From the NCBI RefSeq assembly GCF_003202035.1, contig NZ_QJKC01000019.1, positions 1-61,941 of the forward strand: DNA of 61,941 nucleotides, given 5' to 3'. Source of the stretch: Aquitalea magnusonii. Its GTDB lineage: Bacteria; Pseudomonadota; Gammaproteobacteria; Burkholderiales; Chromobacteriaceae. A program made the position numbers and the translations under genes. This document shows, in pieces, positions 8,756 through 18,765 of this stretch. A model generated the notes under the pieces. The model was given only the letters and a program-made list of their open reading frames with translations, was not told the origin of the DNA and searched no databases. The stretch's first letter is position 1, and every line of letters begins with the position of its first letter.

Positions 8756-10821
8756 GGTGTCGAACCTCCTGCAGGCAAGGGTGGGCTGACTGCCATGGCA
8801 TAGCTGCCGGCAGCCGGAAACAGGGTGATGCGCAATTCAACCAGCGCATTGAGCACGGTGAGCAGGTGGTGGTCGCTGCGGCGGCCGCTGGCCAACAGCT
8901 GATTGAGCGCATCGTCGATACATTGCAACAGGCGCACATCGGCCTGCGGCTGCTGGCGCTGTGCCAGCGCCTGGCGGTAATGCCGCTCCACCGCGTCCAG
9001 CACTTGCTGCACCGCCACGCCGGCGGGGCCGGCCTGGGCATTTTCTTCCCGCTGCAAATGCAGCACGCTGAAACCGGCACGCAGCTCGTTGAACACCTGT
9101 GGCAATTGCTCATTGCCGCTGGCCGCCAGCCGCGGAATCAGCAGGCCCAGCCGGTCCAGCATGCGTGCGGTGAGCCGGGTGTAATCATCCAGCCGGCGGC
9201 CCGCCGCAGTTTCGGCCAGATCATGCCAGCTGGCCCGGCGCAGCCGGCGGATGGCCAGCTCGATGCCAAAGGGGCGCACCAGCAGGCTGAACAACAGCGC
9301 AAACGACACCCCCACCACGGTAGCCACATTGCCATTGAAGAAGGCGGTGAAGTCGGTGTCGTAGGCGCCTTGCAGGCTGAGGAAGGTGGCGGTGTTCACC
9401 GTCAGCATCATGGCAATCATGGTGAACTGCGGCCGGGTAAACAGGGTGCCCACCAGCAGGAAAGGGATGGCCAGCATGGCCACCAGCATTTCAAAGGTAT
9501 AGGCCGCCGGAATCACCATGAACAGCAGCACGGTGGTCAGGGCAATGCTCACCACCGCCCAGATCAGGAAGGTGCGCATCATCGGGGCCGGTTCATCCAG
9601 CGCGGCAAAGAAGCAAGAGGCAATGGCCACCATGATTACCGCCCCGGCACCATCGGTCCACCCCAGCTGTATCCACAGCTGGCAGGCCAGGAAAATCGCC
9701 ACCGACGCCTGCAGCGAGGAAAACGCCATCATGCCGTAATCGTAATGCCGCGCCGTGCCGCCCACCGGCCAGTGCCGATAGGCCGGCTTCCACTGGAAAG
9801 TGGGATGCTCCTCGGCAATCAGTTGCTGCAGCAAGCGGCAGTCCAGCCACAGATTGATCAGCGATTGCAAACGCGCCAGCCCGTGGGCAATCAGCAGCGC
9901 CTGCCAGCTGTCACCGCTGGCGATCAGCTGCTTCAGCGCCGCCAGCCGTCGTTGCAACAGCGGCGCTTCGCGGCGGATGTGGCCCAGGTCGGGGCTGGCC
10001 ATCCACTGCGCCACCTCGTGCATCAGCGCGCTCAAGCCGGCCGGCATGCCATCCTGCTGCCGCAGCAGCGCCTGCTTGGTTTCGGTCAGCGAGGACAAAA
10101 TCGGCAGCAACATGCTCATGCGGCCACGCAGCTCGCGGGCGTTTTTCACCATGGCAAAACTGGTGGTGTCGTAAGACAGGTGGGAGATGAACTGATCCAG
10201 TGCCAGGATGTCCGCCGCCAGCTTGTGGCGGCTGGCATGCATGGGCTGGCTGGCGGCAGCGCTTTGCTGCAGCAGCTCGCAGGCCCAGTCGCGCGCATCT
10301 CCCAGCCAGCTGGCGATGCGGGCAGAGAAAATGGGCGCCACCTTGCCCGGCCACACCAGCGCCGACACCACGCTGGCGCACAGGATGCCGAGCAGGATTT
10401 CCTCACTGCGCGCCAATGCCAGATCGAAAATGCCTTCCGGGCTATTGAGCGCCGGCAAGGCAATCATCGGCAGCGTATAGGCCGACAGCATGAACAGATA
10501 GCTGCGCGGGGTGCGGTCCAGCAGCGAAATGCTCAGCAGCGTGCCGGTCCACAGCGCCACCACCAGGCTGAGCAGGGTGGGCGCATTGACAAACAGCGGC
10601 AGCAGGATGACCGCGGCCGAGGCGCCCAGCAAGGTGCCGCCAATACGGTAGACCGCCTTGGAACGGGTGGCCCCGGTCAGCGGATGCGATACCACATATA
10701 CCGTGGCCATGGCCCAGTAAGGACGCGGCAAGGACAGCGCCATGGCCAGATACAGCGCCAGCATGGCCGCAGCAAAGGCCTTGGCCGAAAACAGCCAGTC
10801 ACGCCAGCCCGGCAGCGTCAT
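8752..10821 (-). CDS. FUSC-family inner-membrane efflux pump (AaeB-like)
   Basis: The 689-residue protein contains two blocks of about five to six membrane helices, residues ~10-170 and ~350-500, each followed by a soluble region, which is the FUSC/AaeB duplication. The N-terminal helix region has PYWAMATVYVVSHPLTGATRSKAVYRI cut here as the family's PYWA...V motif. The family exports aromatic carboxylic acids and related small molecules with an HlyD partner. The start at 10821 overlaps the MarR stop by ATGA; the frame extends further upstream but inside marR. Substrate cannot be told from sequence. Confidence 0.9.
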   Translation of the reverse strand: MTLPGWRDWLFSAKAFAAAMLALYLAMALSLPRPYWAMATVYVVSHPLTGATRSKAVYRIGGTLLGASAAVILLPLFVNAPTLLSLVVALWTGTLLSISLLDRTPRSYLFMLSAYTLPMIALPALNSPEGIFDLALARSEEILLGILCASVVSALVWPGKVAPIFSARIASWLGDARDWACELLQQSAAASQPMHASRHKLAADILALDQFISHLSYDTTSFAMVKNARELRGRMSMLLPILSSLTETKQALLRQQDGMPAGLSALMHEVAQWMASPDLGHIRREAPLLQRRLAALKQLIASGDSWQALLIAHGLARLQSLINLWLDCRLLQQLIAEEHPTFQWKPAYRHWPVGGTARHYDYGMMAFSSLQASVAIFLACQLWIQLGWTDGAGAVIMVAIASCFFAALDEPAPMMRTFLIWAVVSIALTTVLLFMVIPAAYTFEMLVAMLAIPFLLVGTLFTRPQFTMIAMMLTVNTATFLSLQGAYDTDFTAFFNGNVATVVGVSFALLFSLLVRPFGIELAIRRLRRASWHDLAETAAGRRLDDYTRLTARMLDRLGLLIPRLAASGNEQLPQVFNELRAGFSVLHLQREENAQAGPAGVAVQQVLDAVERHYRQALAQRQQPQADVRLLQCIDDALNQLLASGRRSDHHLLTVLNALVELRITLFPAAGSYAMAVSPPLPAGGSTP

Positions 10822-11303
10822 GCGCGCGCCTGGCCAGCCATGGCTGCCAGTTCGGCCACCAGTTCCGGCCGCTGATAGGCGGATTCCACCGCCGCAAACA
10901 CACGCAAGGTGGCTTCCAGATCGGCCGGCGCCACGTCCTTGAACACCAGCGCACGCAAATCCACCAGCTCGGCCTCGATCTTGTCGCTCAGGGCACGGCC
11001 TTGCTCGGTAAACCACAGGGTATTGGAGCGCCGGTCCACCTTGTCCTTTTCACGACGCACCAGGCCGGCACTGGCCAGCTGGTCGATAACCCGCACCAGC
11101 GATGGCCCTTCGATGCCGATTTCCTCGGCCAGCGCCACCTGGTTGATGCCCTCGCCCAGCCGGCCAATGAAAATCAGCGCCGATGCACCCGGCGCGGTCA
11201 GGCCATGGGTAAGCACCACTGCCTGGGAAATCTGCCGCCATTTGCGCCCGGCATGCATGATGGCACTGGTGATGCCTAGCCGTAGTAAATCGACACTGTT
11301 CAT
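10818..11303 (-). CDS. MarR-family transcriptional regulator
   Basis: The 161-residue protein has a winged-helix core with the recognition region VALAEEIGIEGPSLVRVIDQL and a wing carrying VRREKDKVDRRSNTLWFTEQG, the DxRS/N signature of the MarR family. It is the first gene of the efflux operon and almost certainly represses it and itself, releasing DNA when a phenolic ligand binds. An ATG at 11315 is also in frame; 11303 is preferred because GAAG lies a few bases upstream. A perfect operator-like palindrome lies just before the gene. Confidence 0.9.
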   Translation of the reverse strand: MNSVDLLRLGITSAIMHAGRKWRQISQAVVLTHGLTAPGASALIFIGRLGEGINQVALAEEIGIEGPSLVRVIDQLASAGLVRREKDKVDRRSNTLWFTEQGRALSDKIEAELVDLRALVFKDVAPADLEATLRVFAAVESAYQRPELVAELAAMAGQARA

Positions 11304-11324
11304 AATGCTTCGCATGTAAATGAT

Positions 11325-11339
11325 TTGATTACTAATCAA
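11325..11339. promoter_or_regulatory. Palindromic operator TTGATTA-C-TAATCAA upstream of marR
   Basis: A perfect 15-bp inverted repeat lies 22 bp before the chosen marR start. MarR proteins bind such AT-rich palindromes of 14-18 bp, so this is the likely autoregulatory operator of the efflux operon. Confidence 0.7.
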
Positions 11340-11452
11340 TTATAGGGAACAGCCAGCCTGGCAGGCAACAACTTTATCGCTGTTGCTATTGTGCTACTGG
11401 CGCTGGCACTGGCGCGGCGGCAAAGGCGCAGCAGCCGCCAGCACGCGCTTCA

Positions 11453-11468
11453 GTCAACGATAGTTGAC
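11453..11468. repeat. Inverted repeat GTCAAC-GATA-GTTGAC
   Basis: A perfect 6-bp dyad sits between the marR operator and the terminator of the glycine-zipper gene, about 115 bp from the marR operator. It is not followed by a T-run, so a protein-binding site is more likely than a terminator. No function is established. Confidence 0.4.
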
Positions 11469-11490
11469 AGCAACAGCGCATGCACAAAAT

Positions 11491-11517
11491 GAAAAAGGCC
11501 CTGATTGCTCAGGGCCT
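11491..11517 (-). terminator. Rho-independent terminator of the glycine-zipper gene
   Basis: AGGCCCTGA and TCAGGGCCT (11496-11504, 11509-11517) form a 9-bp stem with a TTGC loop; on the minus strand it is followed by TTTTT. Confidence 0.85.
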
Positions 11518-11534
11518 GCTTGACGGCAACAGAC

Positions 11535-11936
11535 TCAATCACCGTGGCGATAATAGCCATCGCGCCAGTCGTGGCCACGCCAGCCGCGATCATGCCAGTC
11601 GCGGTCATGCTCGTGCCGCTCCTCATGCCAGTGCGGATAGCGCGGCGGCTCCACATAGCGCACAGGGGCGGCATAAGCCACCGGCTGGTACACCGGCACC
11701 GCCGCCGGTGCCGGACGGTAAGCGCGGTAGTCGTCACGCTGATAGGCCAGCGCGGTGCCCACGCTGCCACCCACGGCGCCGCCGATGATGGCGCCATTGC
11801 GGCCACCGATGGACTGGCCGACAGCGGCGCCCACCGCGCCACCCAGTGCACCACCCAGAATGGCGGAAGCATCGGCATAGGCCATGCCGGTAAAGGAAAG
11901 CGCCAGCAGCGCGGGAATCAGGATGCGGGTTTTCAT
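11535..11936 (-). CDS. Exported glycine-zipper protein with His/Asp/Arg-rich tail
   Basis: The 133-residue product has a signal peptide ending near AYA at residue 21, then a glycine-zipper double helix (ILGGALGGAVGAAVGQSIGG, then AIIGGAVGGSVGTALAY), a Pro/Tyr-rich linker and a C-terminal tail full of His, Asp and Arg (HWHEERHEHDRDWHDRGW). Glycine-zipper proteins of this size are usually outer-membrane or periplasmic and of unknown function; the tail could bind metal. It is monocistronic with its own terminator. No closer assignment is possible. Confidence 0.8.
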   Translation of the reverse strand: MKTRILIPALLALSFTGMAYADASAILGGALGGAVGAAVGQSIGGRNGAIIGGAVGGSVGTALAYQRDDYRAYRPAPAAVPVYQPVAYAAPVRYVEPPRYPHWHEERHEHDRDWHDRGWRGHDWRDGYYRHGD

Positions 11937-12115
11937 GGACTGGACCTCCAGTGCGTTGATACCAGTCCAGATTAATCAATGTCAGGTAACCGCTTGTAAA
12001 ACAGTGTGAAGAACCATTGCCTGCCCCACCCTGCGACATATCTGCACACAGATGGCCGAGGCGGCCGGAGACAGGCCATGCCCAGCAAATTGCATGCATG
12101 CAGCATCAGAATCGC

Positions 12116-12121
12116 TATAAT
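12116..12121 (+). promoter_or_regulatory. TATAAT -10 box for the K+ channel gene
   Basis: A consensus TATAAT lies 29 bp before the start codon at 12151. No good -35 is present at 16-18 bp spacing, so only the -10 is claimed. Confidence 0.5.
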
Positions 12122-12150
12122 GCCGCTTTCCCACGCTGTCACCACCATTC

Positions 12151-13128
12151 ATGCGCAACAGTTTCCCGCGTAAACTCATTTTCCTCAGCAGCCTGGTATT
12201 TGCCGCCCTGCTGTTTGGTACCAGTGGCTACATGCTGGTGGAGGGCTGGAGCTTTTCCGACAGCCTGTTCATGACGGTGATCACCCTGGCCACCATCGGC
12301 TACGGCGAAACCCACAACCTGTCCCTGGCTGGCCGTTATTTCACCATTGCGCTGATCGTGTTTGGCACCGGCGTGGTCGGTTATGGCATTTCCTCCCTCA
12401 CCCTGATGCTGTTCCAGGGCGACCTGCCGCTTTATCTGAGACGAAAGAAAATGGAAAAACTGATTGCGCACATGCGCCAGCACACCATCATTTGCGGGCT
12501 GAGCCACACCGGGCGCTACGCGCTGGAAGAATTGCTGGGCACCCACCACCAGGTGGTGGTGATCGAAAAGGACGAAGCCAATATCGCCTTGCTGCAAGAG
12601 CGCGATGTGCCCTTCATTGTGGGCGACGCTTCCGAGGATGAGAATCTGACCGCCGCCGGCATTGCCCACGCCCGCGCGCTGATTTCCTGTCTGAGTGCCG
12701 ACGCCGACAATGCCTTTGTGGTGGTGACCGCCAAGAACCTGAACCCGGCAGTGCTGGCGGTGGCCAAGGCGGAAAACGAAAGTTCGCGCAAGAAGCTGCT
12801 GGCGGTGGGCGCGGACAATGTGGTGATTCCGTCCCACCTGGGCGGCATGAATATGGCCAATATCGTGGCCCATCCGGAAACCCTGCACTTTTTCGAGCAT
12901 CTGCACCAGCGCTACCCCAACCAGTTTCATGCCCAGATCCATGTGCTGGAAGAACGCTGGGAGGGCCAGCCACTGGGCAGCTTTCTCAAGGAAGGCTTCG
13001 GGAGCAAGGCCATGGTGATTGCACTGGAACGCAGCCCGGGCGAGGTGGAGTTTTCTCCCGGCCCGGAAGTCATCATGCATAGCGGCGAATCGCTGCTGCT
13101 GATCCGCAACCAGCAAGCCGCCAACTGA
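12151..13128 (+). CDS. Two-helix potassium channel with RCK/TrkA domains
   Basis: The 325-residue protein has two membrane helices flanking a pore loop with the selectivity filter TIGYGE at about residue 50, the K+ channel signature. A cytoplasmic TrkA-N/RCK domain follows (IICGLSHTGRYALEEL, a variant Rossmann loop, then VVVIEKDEA and FIVGDASEDENL) and a TrkA-C domain ends the protein. The organisation matches MthK/Kch-type ligand-gated channels. It faces the encapsulin operon convergently, with a hairpin between them. Confidence 0.93.
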   Translation: MRNSFPRKLIFLSSLVFAALLFGTSGYMLVEGWSFSDSLFMTVITLATIGYGETHNLSLAGRYFTIALIVFGTGVVGYGISSLTLMLFQGDLPLYLRRKKMEKLIAHMRQHTIICGLSHTGRYALEELLGTHHQVVVIEKDEANIALLQERDVPFIVGDASEDENLTAAGIAHARALISCLSADADNAFVVVTAKNLNPAVLAVAKAENESSRKKLLAVGADNVVIPSHLGGMNMANIVAHPETLHFFEHLHQRYPNQFHAQIHVLEERWEGQPLGSFLKEGFGSKAMVIALERSPGEVEFSPGPEVIMHSGESLLLIRNQQAAN

Positions 13129-13143
13129 GCGCGGCACACGAAA

Positions 13144-13173
13144 CAAGGGCCGATGCATGTGCATCGGCCCTTG
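13144..13173. terminator. Strong hairpin between convergent genes
   Basis: CAAGGGCCGATGCA pairs with TGCATCGGCCCTTG in a 14-bp perfect stem. It lies between the channel gene and the end of the encapsulin operon and probably stops both, though neither side has a long T-run. Confidence 0.7.
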
Positions 13174-13190
13174 CCCCTCAACGCCAGGCG

Positions 13191-14985
<1,795 letters not shown>

Positions 14986-15011
<26 letters not shown>

Positions 15012-15918
15012 GGTACTTGCCAATCTCCACGTCTTCGAGCACGGCCAGCGCATCTTCGGTCAGCACGGCCAGCGAGCAATACAGCGAAATCAGGTAGGAC
15101 GCGATGGCGTTGCGGTTGATGCCCATGAAGCGCACCGACAGGCCCGGGCTCTGCTCGCCGGCCACACCCGGCTGGTACAGGCCGATGACACCCTGACGCT
15201 TTTCACCCACGCGCAGCAGCAGGATTTTGGTCTTGCCGTCTTCGTCGATAGGCAGCTTGTCCGACGGGATGATGGGCACACCGCGCCAGGTGATGAACTG
15301 CGAACCGAACAGGCTCACGGTCGGCGGCGGCACGCCACGACGGGTGCATTCACGACCGAAGGCGGCAATGGCCAGCGGGTGGGCCAGGAAGAAGCCCGGC
15401 TCTTTCCATACCTTGGTCAGCAGCTCGTCCAGATCATCCGGGGTCGGTGCGCCAGTCAGGGTGGAGATGCGCTGGGTGTCGTCGACATTGGCCAGCAAGC
15501 CGTATTCCGGGTTGTTGATCAGCTCGGATTCCTGCCGCTCCTTGATGGTTTCGATGGTCAGGCGCAGCTGTTCCTTGATCTGGTCGTGCGGGCTGCTGTA
15601 CAGGTCGGACACGCGGGTGTGCACGTCCAGCACGGTGGTCACCGCATTCAGGAACAGCTCACGCGGGTGCTCTTCGTAATCGACAAAGGTTTGCGGCAGT
15701 TCGGATTCGTCGCGCTGCGAGCAGGCCACTTGCACACCGGCAGCATTTTTCACCCGGTTCAGCCGGAAAATGCCCGCTTCTACCGGCGACCATTGCAGCA
15801 GGTGCACCAGCCAGCGCGGGCTGATGGTGGACAACTGCGGTACGGTTTTGGTGGCATTGGCCAGCTGGCGCGCGGCGTTGTCGCCCAGTGCCTGTTTGAT
15901 GTCCTGATGTTGAGACAT
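14986..15918 (-). CDS. Family 2A encapsulin shell protein (SrpI-like)
   Basis: The 310-residue product matches the SrpI/family 2A encapsulin type, recognised by LGDNAARQLANATKT near the N-terminus, STISPRWLVHLLQW, the central PTPDDLDELLTKVWKEPGFF, SLFGSQFITWRGVPI..SDK, and the end ISLYCSLAVLTEDALAVLEDV. These proteins have the HK97 phage-capsid fold and self-assemble into icosahedral cages that enclose a cysteine desulfurase. The start has ATGGAGCAGAC just upstream. It lies between a serine acetyltransferase and its cargo gene. Older annotations may call it a Crp/cyclic-nucleotide or 'membrane' protein; no cyclic-nucleotide domain is seen here. Confidence 0.93.
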
Positions 15919-16077
15919 GTCTGCTCCATAAGGGATGGTGGAAGAAACAAATTGCAGGCAACACAGCCCCCTTGCCGGCGGCCTGCAGGCAATACTCCGC
16001 CAAGCCCGGCAGCTTGCCGCAGGGCGGTGGGGTAATTCATCGGAATTGTCTTAAATGAGCGAAGGACCGAGCCTGAA

Positions 16078-17025
16078 TCAGCCCTGCAGGCTGGCCTGGC
16101 TGATCTGGCTGCCCGGTGGCACGCTGCGGGTGAGCCAGACATTGCCGCCTATGCTGGAAGCGCGGCCGATGGTGATGCGCCCCAGCACGGTGGCCCCGGC
16201 ATAAATCACCACATCGTCCTCCACGATGGGGTGGCGCGGCTGGCCCTTGAGCAGGCTGCCATCCTCGCCCTGTTCGAAGCGCTTGGCACCCAGGGTGACG
16301 GCCTGATACAGCCGCACCCGCTCACCGATGACAGCAGTTTCGCCTATCACCACGCCAGTGCCGTGATCGATGAAAAAGCCGGCACCGATCTGCGCACCGG
16401 GGTGGATATCGATACCGGTTTCACCATGGGCAATTTCGGCGATGATGCGGGCAATCAGGGGCAAGCCAGCGCGATACAGCAAGTGCGCCAGGCGGTGATG
16501 CAGGATGGCGTTGATGCCCGGATAGCACAGCAGCACTTCATCCACACTGCGCGCTGCCGGGTCGCCCTGCCAGGCGGCGGTGATGTCGGCATCCAGCAGG
16601 CGGCGCTGGTCGGGCAAGGCAGCAGCAAACTGCTGGACGATGCTGACAGACCGGGCCTCCGACTGCGCCTCGCTGTCTTCTGCCGACAAACCGTTCAAGC
16701 GGGCGCTATAGCGCAGCTCCAGCACCACTTGTGCCGCCAGCGCATCCAGCGCCACCGCCAGACTGTGACCAACGAAAAAGTCCTCGCTGCTGTCACGCAG
16801 GCCGGGCGGGCCCAGCCGCATCGGAAACAGCGCAGCAGCCAGCGTGGCCACGACGTCACGCAAGACGGCACGGGACGGAAATTCACGGGTGGAAAAATCC
16901 CGCAAACGGCCCTGGCTTTGCCGCCAGTCGGCACGCGCCGCATGCAGGGCGCTGACTACACTGTCCAGATGCCAGTCGTGTACCACTGGCTGGGAAGGAC
17001 CAAAGGGGCGGACCAGATCATTCAT
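16078..17025 (-). CDS. epsC: Serine O-acetyltransferase (EpsC type)
   Basis: The 315-residue protein has an N-terminal helical domain and a C-terminal left-handed beta-helix of hexapeptide repeats. HGETGIDIHPGAQIG carries the catalytic His-Asp pair, followed by GAGFFIDHGTGVVIGETAVIG and GRITIGRASSIGGN. It makes O-acetylserine, the carbon acceptor for sulfide in cysteine synthesis. Length and layout fit the EpsC/SATase group rather than the ~270-residue enteric CysE. It is the second gene of the encapsulin operon, so cysteine, the substrate of the encapsulated desulfurase, would be made alongside. Confidence 0.92.
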   Translation of the reverse strand: MNDLVRPFGPSQPVVHDWHLDSVVSALHAARADWRQSQGRLRDFSTREFPSRAVLRDVVATLAAALFPMRLGPPGLRDSSEDFFVGHSLAVALDALAAQVVLELRYSARLNGLSAEDSEAQSEARSVSIVQQFAAALPDQRRLLDADITAAWQGDPAARSVDEVLLCYPGINAILHHRLAHLLYRAGLPLIARIIAEIAHGETGIDIHPGAQIGAGFFIDHGTGVVIGETAVIGERVRLYQAVTLGAKRFEQGEDGSLLKGQPRHPIVEDDVVIYAGATVLGRITIGRASSIGGNVWLTRSVPPGSQISQASLQG

Positions 17026-17066
17026 GGCTTCACTCGCTCTATCGTCAGTCGGGCCTGGGCCGGGTT

Positions 17067-17594
17067 TCAGTCTTGCTGCCAGGGCAGGTTCCAGTAACGC
17101 CAGCCACCCACATCACCGCGCTGGTTCTGGCTGTCCAGATCGCCCTCGAAACCTTCCAGCACGTTGTACACCTGGGTAAAGCCGGCCTTGGCAGCTGCCT
17201 CGGCCGCGGCGGCGGAACGCTTGCCGCTGCGGCACAGCAGCACCACGATGCTGTCCTTGCCGCCGGCCTTGTTTTCCAGCTCGCGCAGGAAACGCGGGTT
17301 CTTGATCAATGCCGTACCGGTCTGCCAGGCCACATGCAGCGAGCCAGGCACCTGGCCGACGAATTTGCGCTCTTCTGCCGTACGCACATCCACCAGCGTG
17401 GCCACACCGGCCTCCACCAGCGACCAGGCTTCCAGCGGGTAGAGTGCGCCGGTATAGGCAAGGCCGCTGTCTGCCGCACGCAGGCGGGCAATTTCCAGCA
17501 GTTCTGCGCTGGCTGTTACCGCATCGGTGGCGCTGAGTTGATGGCCGGTCGGGCCGGCCTGGCTGGTGCTGACGGGGGAATGCAGTTGGCTCAT
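17067..17594 (-). CDS. Rhodanese-like sulfurtransferase
   Basis: The 175-residue protein is a single rhodanese domain with a ~45-residue N-terminal tail. The active loop is LLCRSGKRS with persulfide-carrying Cys121; the upstream LVDVRTAEERKFVGQVPGSLHVAW and downstream VYNVLEGFEGD are the usual domain blocks. It is the first gene of the encapsulin operon, with AAGGAG upstream of the ATG, and may deliver or accept sulfane sulfur from the encapsulated desulfurase. Whether its tail lets it enter the shell is unknown. Confidence 0.93.
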   Translation of the reverse strand: MSQLHSPVSTSQAGPTGHQLSATDAVTASAELLEIARLRAADSGLAYTGALYPLEAWSLVEAGVATLVDVRTAEERKFVGQVPGSLHVAWQTGTALIKNPRFLRELENKAGGKDSIVVLLCRSGKRSAAAAEAAAKAGFTQVYNVLEGFEGDLDSQNQRGDVGGWRYWNLPWQQD

Positions 17595-17635
17595 GCGGGT
17601 CTCCTTGCGCTGCTTGATCTGTTGCGTTGCAGACC

Positions 17636-17664
17636 AATATACGCGGCAGCGTGCCGCCGACTAA
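17636..17664 (-). promoter_or_regulatory. Putative promoter of the encapsulin operon with a palindromic spacer
   Basis: On the minus strand TATATT (17636-17641) is a plausible -10 with a poor -35 (TTAGTC, 17659-17664) 17 bp away. The spacer contains the perfect inverted repeat GCGGCA-GCG-TGCCGC (17643-17657). A weak -35 and a spacer dyad suggest control by a regulator. This is inferred from pattern only. Confidence 0.4.
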
Positions 17665-17806
17665 GCAAGAAAAACTGCAGTGATTATGAAGAAAATAGAT
17701 AACCATGCCGCTCTTATGGCATTTTCTGGAATAACAAAAAGAATCTTCGTGTTCTGAGCAGGCAGGTGCTTACAAAACGATTGAAAGCAGGTAATGCATG
17801 GCTTGA

Positions 17807-17840
17807 AAAAACAAAAACGGGATGGCCGTAGCCATCCCGT
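17807..17840 (-). terminator. Terminator after metQ
   Basis: ACGGGATGGC and GCCATCCCGT (17817-17826, 17831-17840) form a 10-bp stem with a 4-base loop, followed on the minus strand by TTTTTGTTTTTT. It separates the met operon from the encapsulin operon, which must have its own promoter. Confidence 0.9.
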
Positions 17841-17869
17841 CCGGGGCAGTCAGATCGTGCGTTTCAGGC

Positions 17870-18658
17870 TTAGAAAGCCGGAATCACCGCACCCTGGTAC
17901 TTGGTTTCGATGAACTTCTTGGCTTCCGGGCTGTTCAGCGCAGCAGCCAGTTTCTTGATGGCGGCGCTGTCCTTGTTGTCCGGACGGGCAACCAGCAGGT
18001 TGGCGTACGGCGAGGTGGTTTCGGTAAACAGGCCATCCTTCTTCGGGTTCAGCTTGGCTTCCAGCGCGTAGTTGGCATTGATCAGGGCGATATCCACCTG
18101 GTTCAGCACGCGCGGCAGGGTAGCGGCTTCCAGTTCCTTGATCTTGATGTTTTTCGGATTGGACACGATGTCCTTGGTGGTCGGGTAGATGTTCTTACGG
18201 TCCTTCAGCTTGATCACACCGCCCTGATCCAGCAGCAGCAGCGCACGGCCGGCATTGGTCGGGTCATTCGGGATGGCCACGGTAGCGCCCTGCGGCAAGT
18301 CAGCCACTTTCTTGTACTTGCTAGAGTAAGCAGCAAACGGCTCGATGTGCACCGGCTTGGACGCCACCACCAGGTGGGTGCCACGGTCCTTGTTGAACTT
18401 GTCCAGATACGGAATGTGCTGGAAGAAGTTGGCATCCAGCTGCTTTTCTTCTACCTGGGTATTGGGCAGCACGTAGTCATTGAACACCTTGACTTGCAGG
18501 TCGACACCTTGCTTGGCCAGGGTGGGCTTCAGGGCTTCCAGGATTTCAGCGTGCGGCACCGGGGAAGCAGCCACCACCAGTTTTACATTTTCGGCGTGTA
18601 CGGCCAGGGCGGCCACGCTCAGGCTCAGGGCAGCAAACAGCTTGGAAACACGTTTCAT
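17870..18658 (-). CDS. metQ: Methionine ABC transporter substrate-binding protein
   Basis: The 262-residue NlpA/MetQ-family protein has a signal peptide ending AVHA before ENVKLVVAASPVPHAEILEA, and shows the family blocks VEEKQLDANFFQHIPYLD, IPNDPTNAGRALLLLD and DIALINANYALEA. Unlike many homologues it has no lipobox cysteine, so it is probably a soluble periplasmic protein. The start is set at MKRVSKLF; the frame is open to 18730. It is the last gene of metN-metI-metQ and delivers methionine to MetNI. Confidence 0.93.
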   Translation of the reverse strand: MKRVSKLFAALSLSVAALAVHAENVKLVVAASPVPHAEILEALKPTLAKQGVDLQVKVFNDYVLPNTQVEEKQLDANFFQHIPYLDKFNKDRGTHLVVASKPVHIEPFAAYSSKYKKVADLPQGATVAIPNDPTNAGRALLLLDQGGVIKLKDRKNIYPTTKDIVSNPKNIKIKELEAATLPRVLNQVDIALINANYALEAKLNPKKDGLFTETTSPYANLLVARPDNKDSAAIKKLAAALNSPEAKKFIETKYQGAVIPAF

Positions 18659-18765
18659 CTTTATTATCTCCAGATCAATGGGCAAAGGGGGTCCATACAG
18701 CCGGTCAAGTCCGGCTGCACAGGGATTCACAACAAAGGGAATACAGTAATGTGCTGGCGGCTGAA

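Noticed and set aside
8866-10875. 669-residue plus-strand frame opposite the FUSC pump
   Set aside because: Composition (Gln, His, Arg) is that of an antisense frame; the minus-strand operon with overlapping starts is convincing.
13144-13173. CRISPR or repeat array
   Set aside because: Only a single hairpin is present; no regularly spaced repeats were found anywhere in the window.
17067-18658. One single transcript for met and encapsulin genes
   Set aside because: A strong terminator with T-runs at 17807-17840 separates them, so co-transcription is at most read-through.
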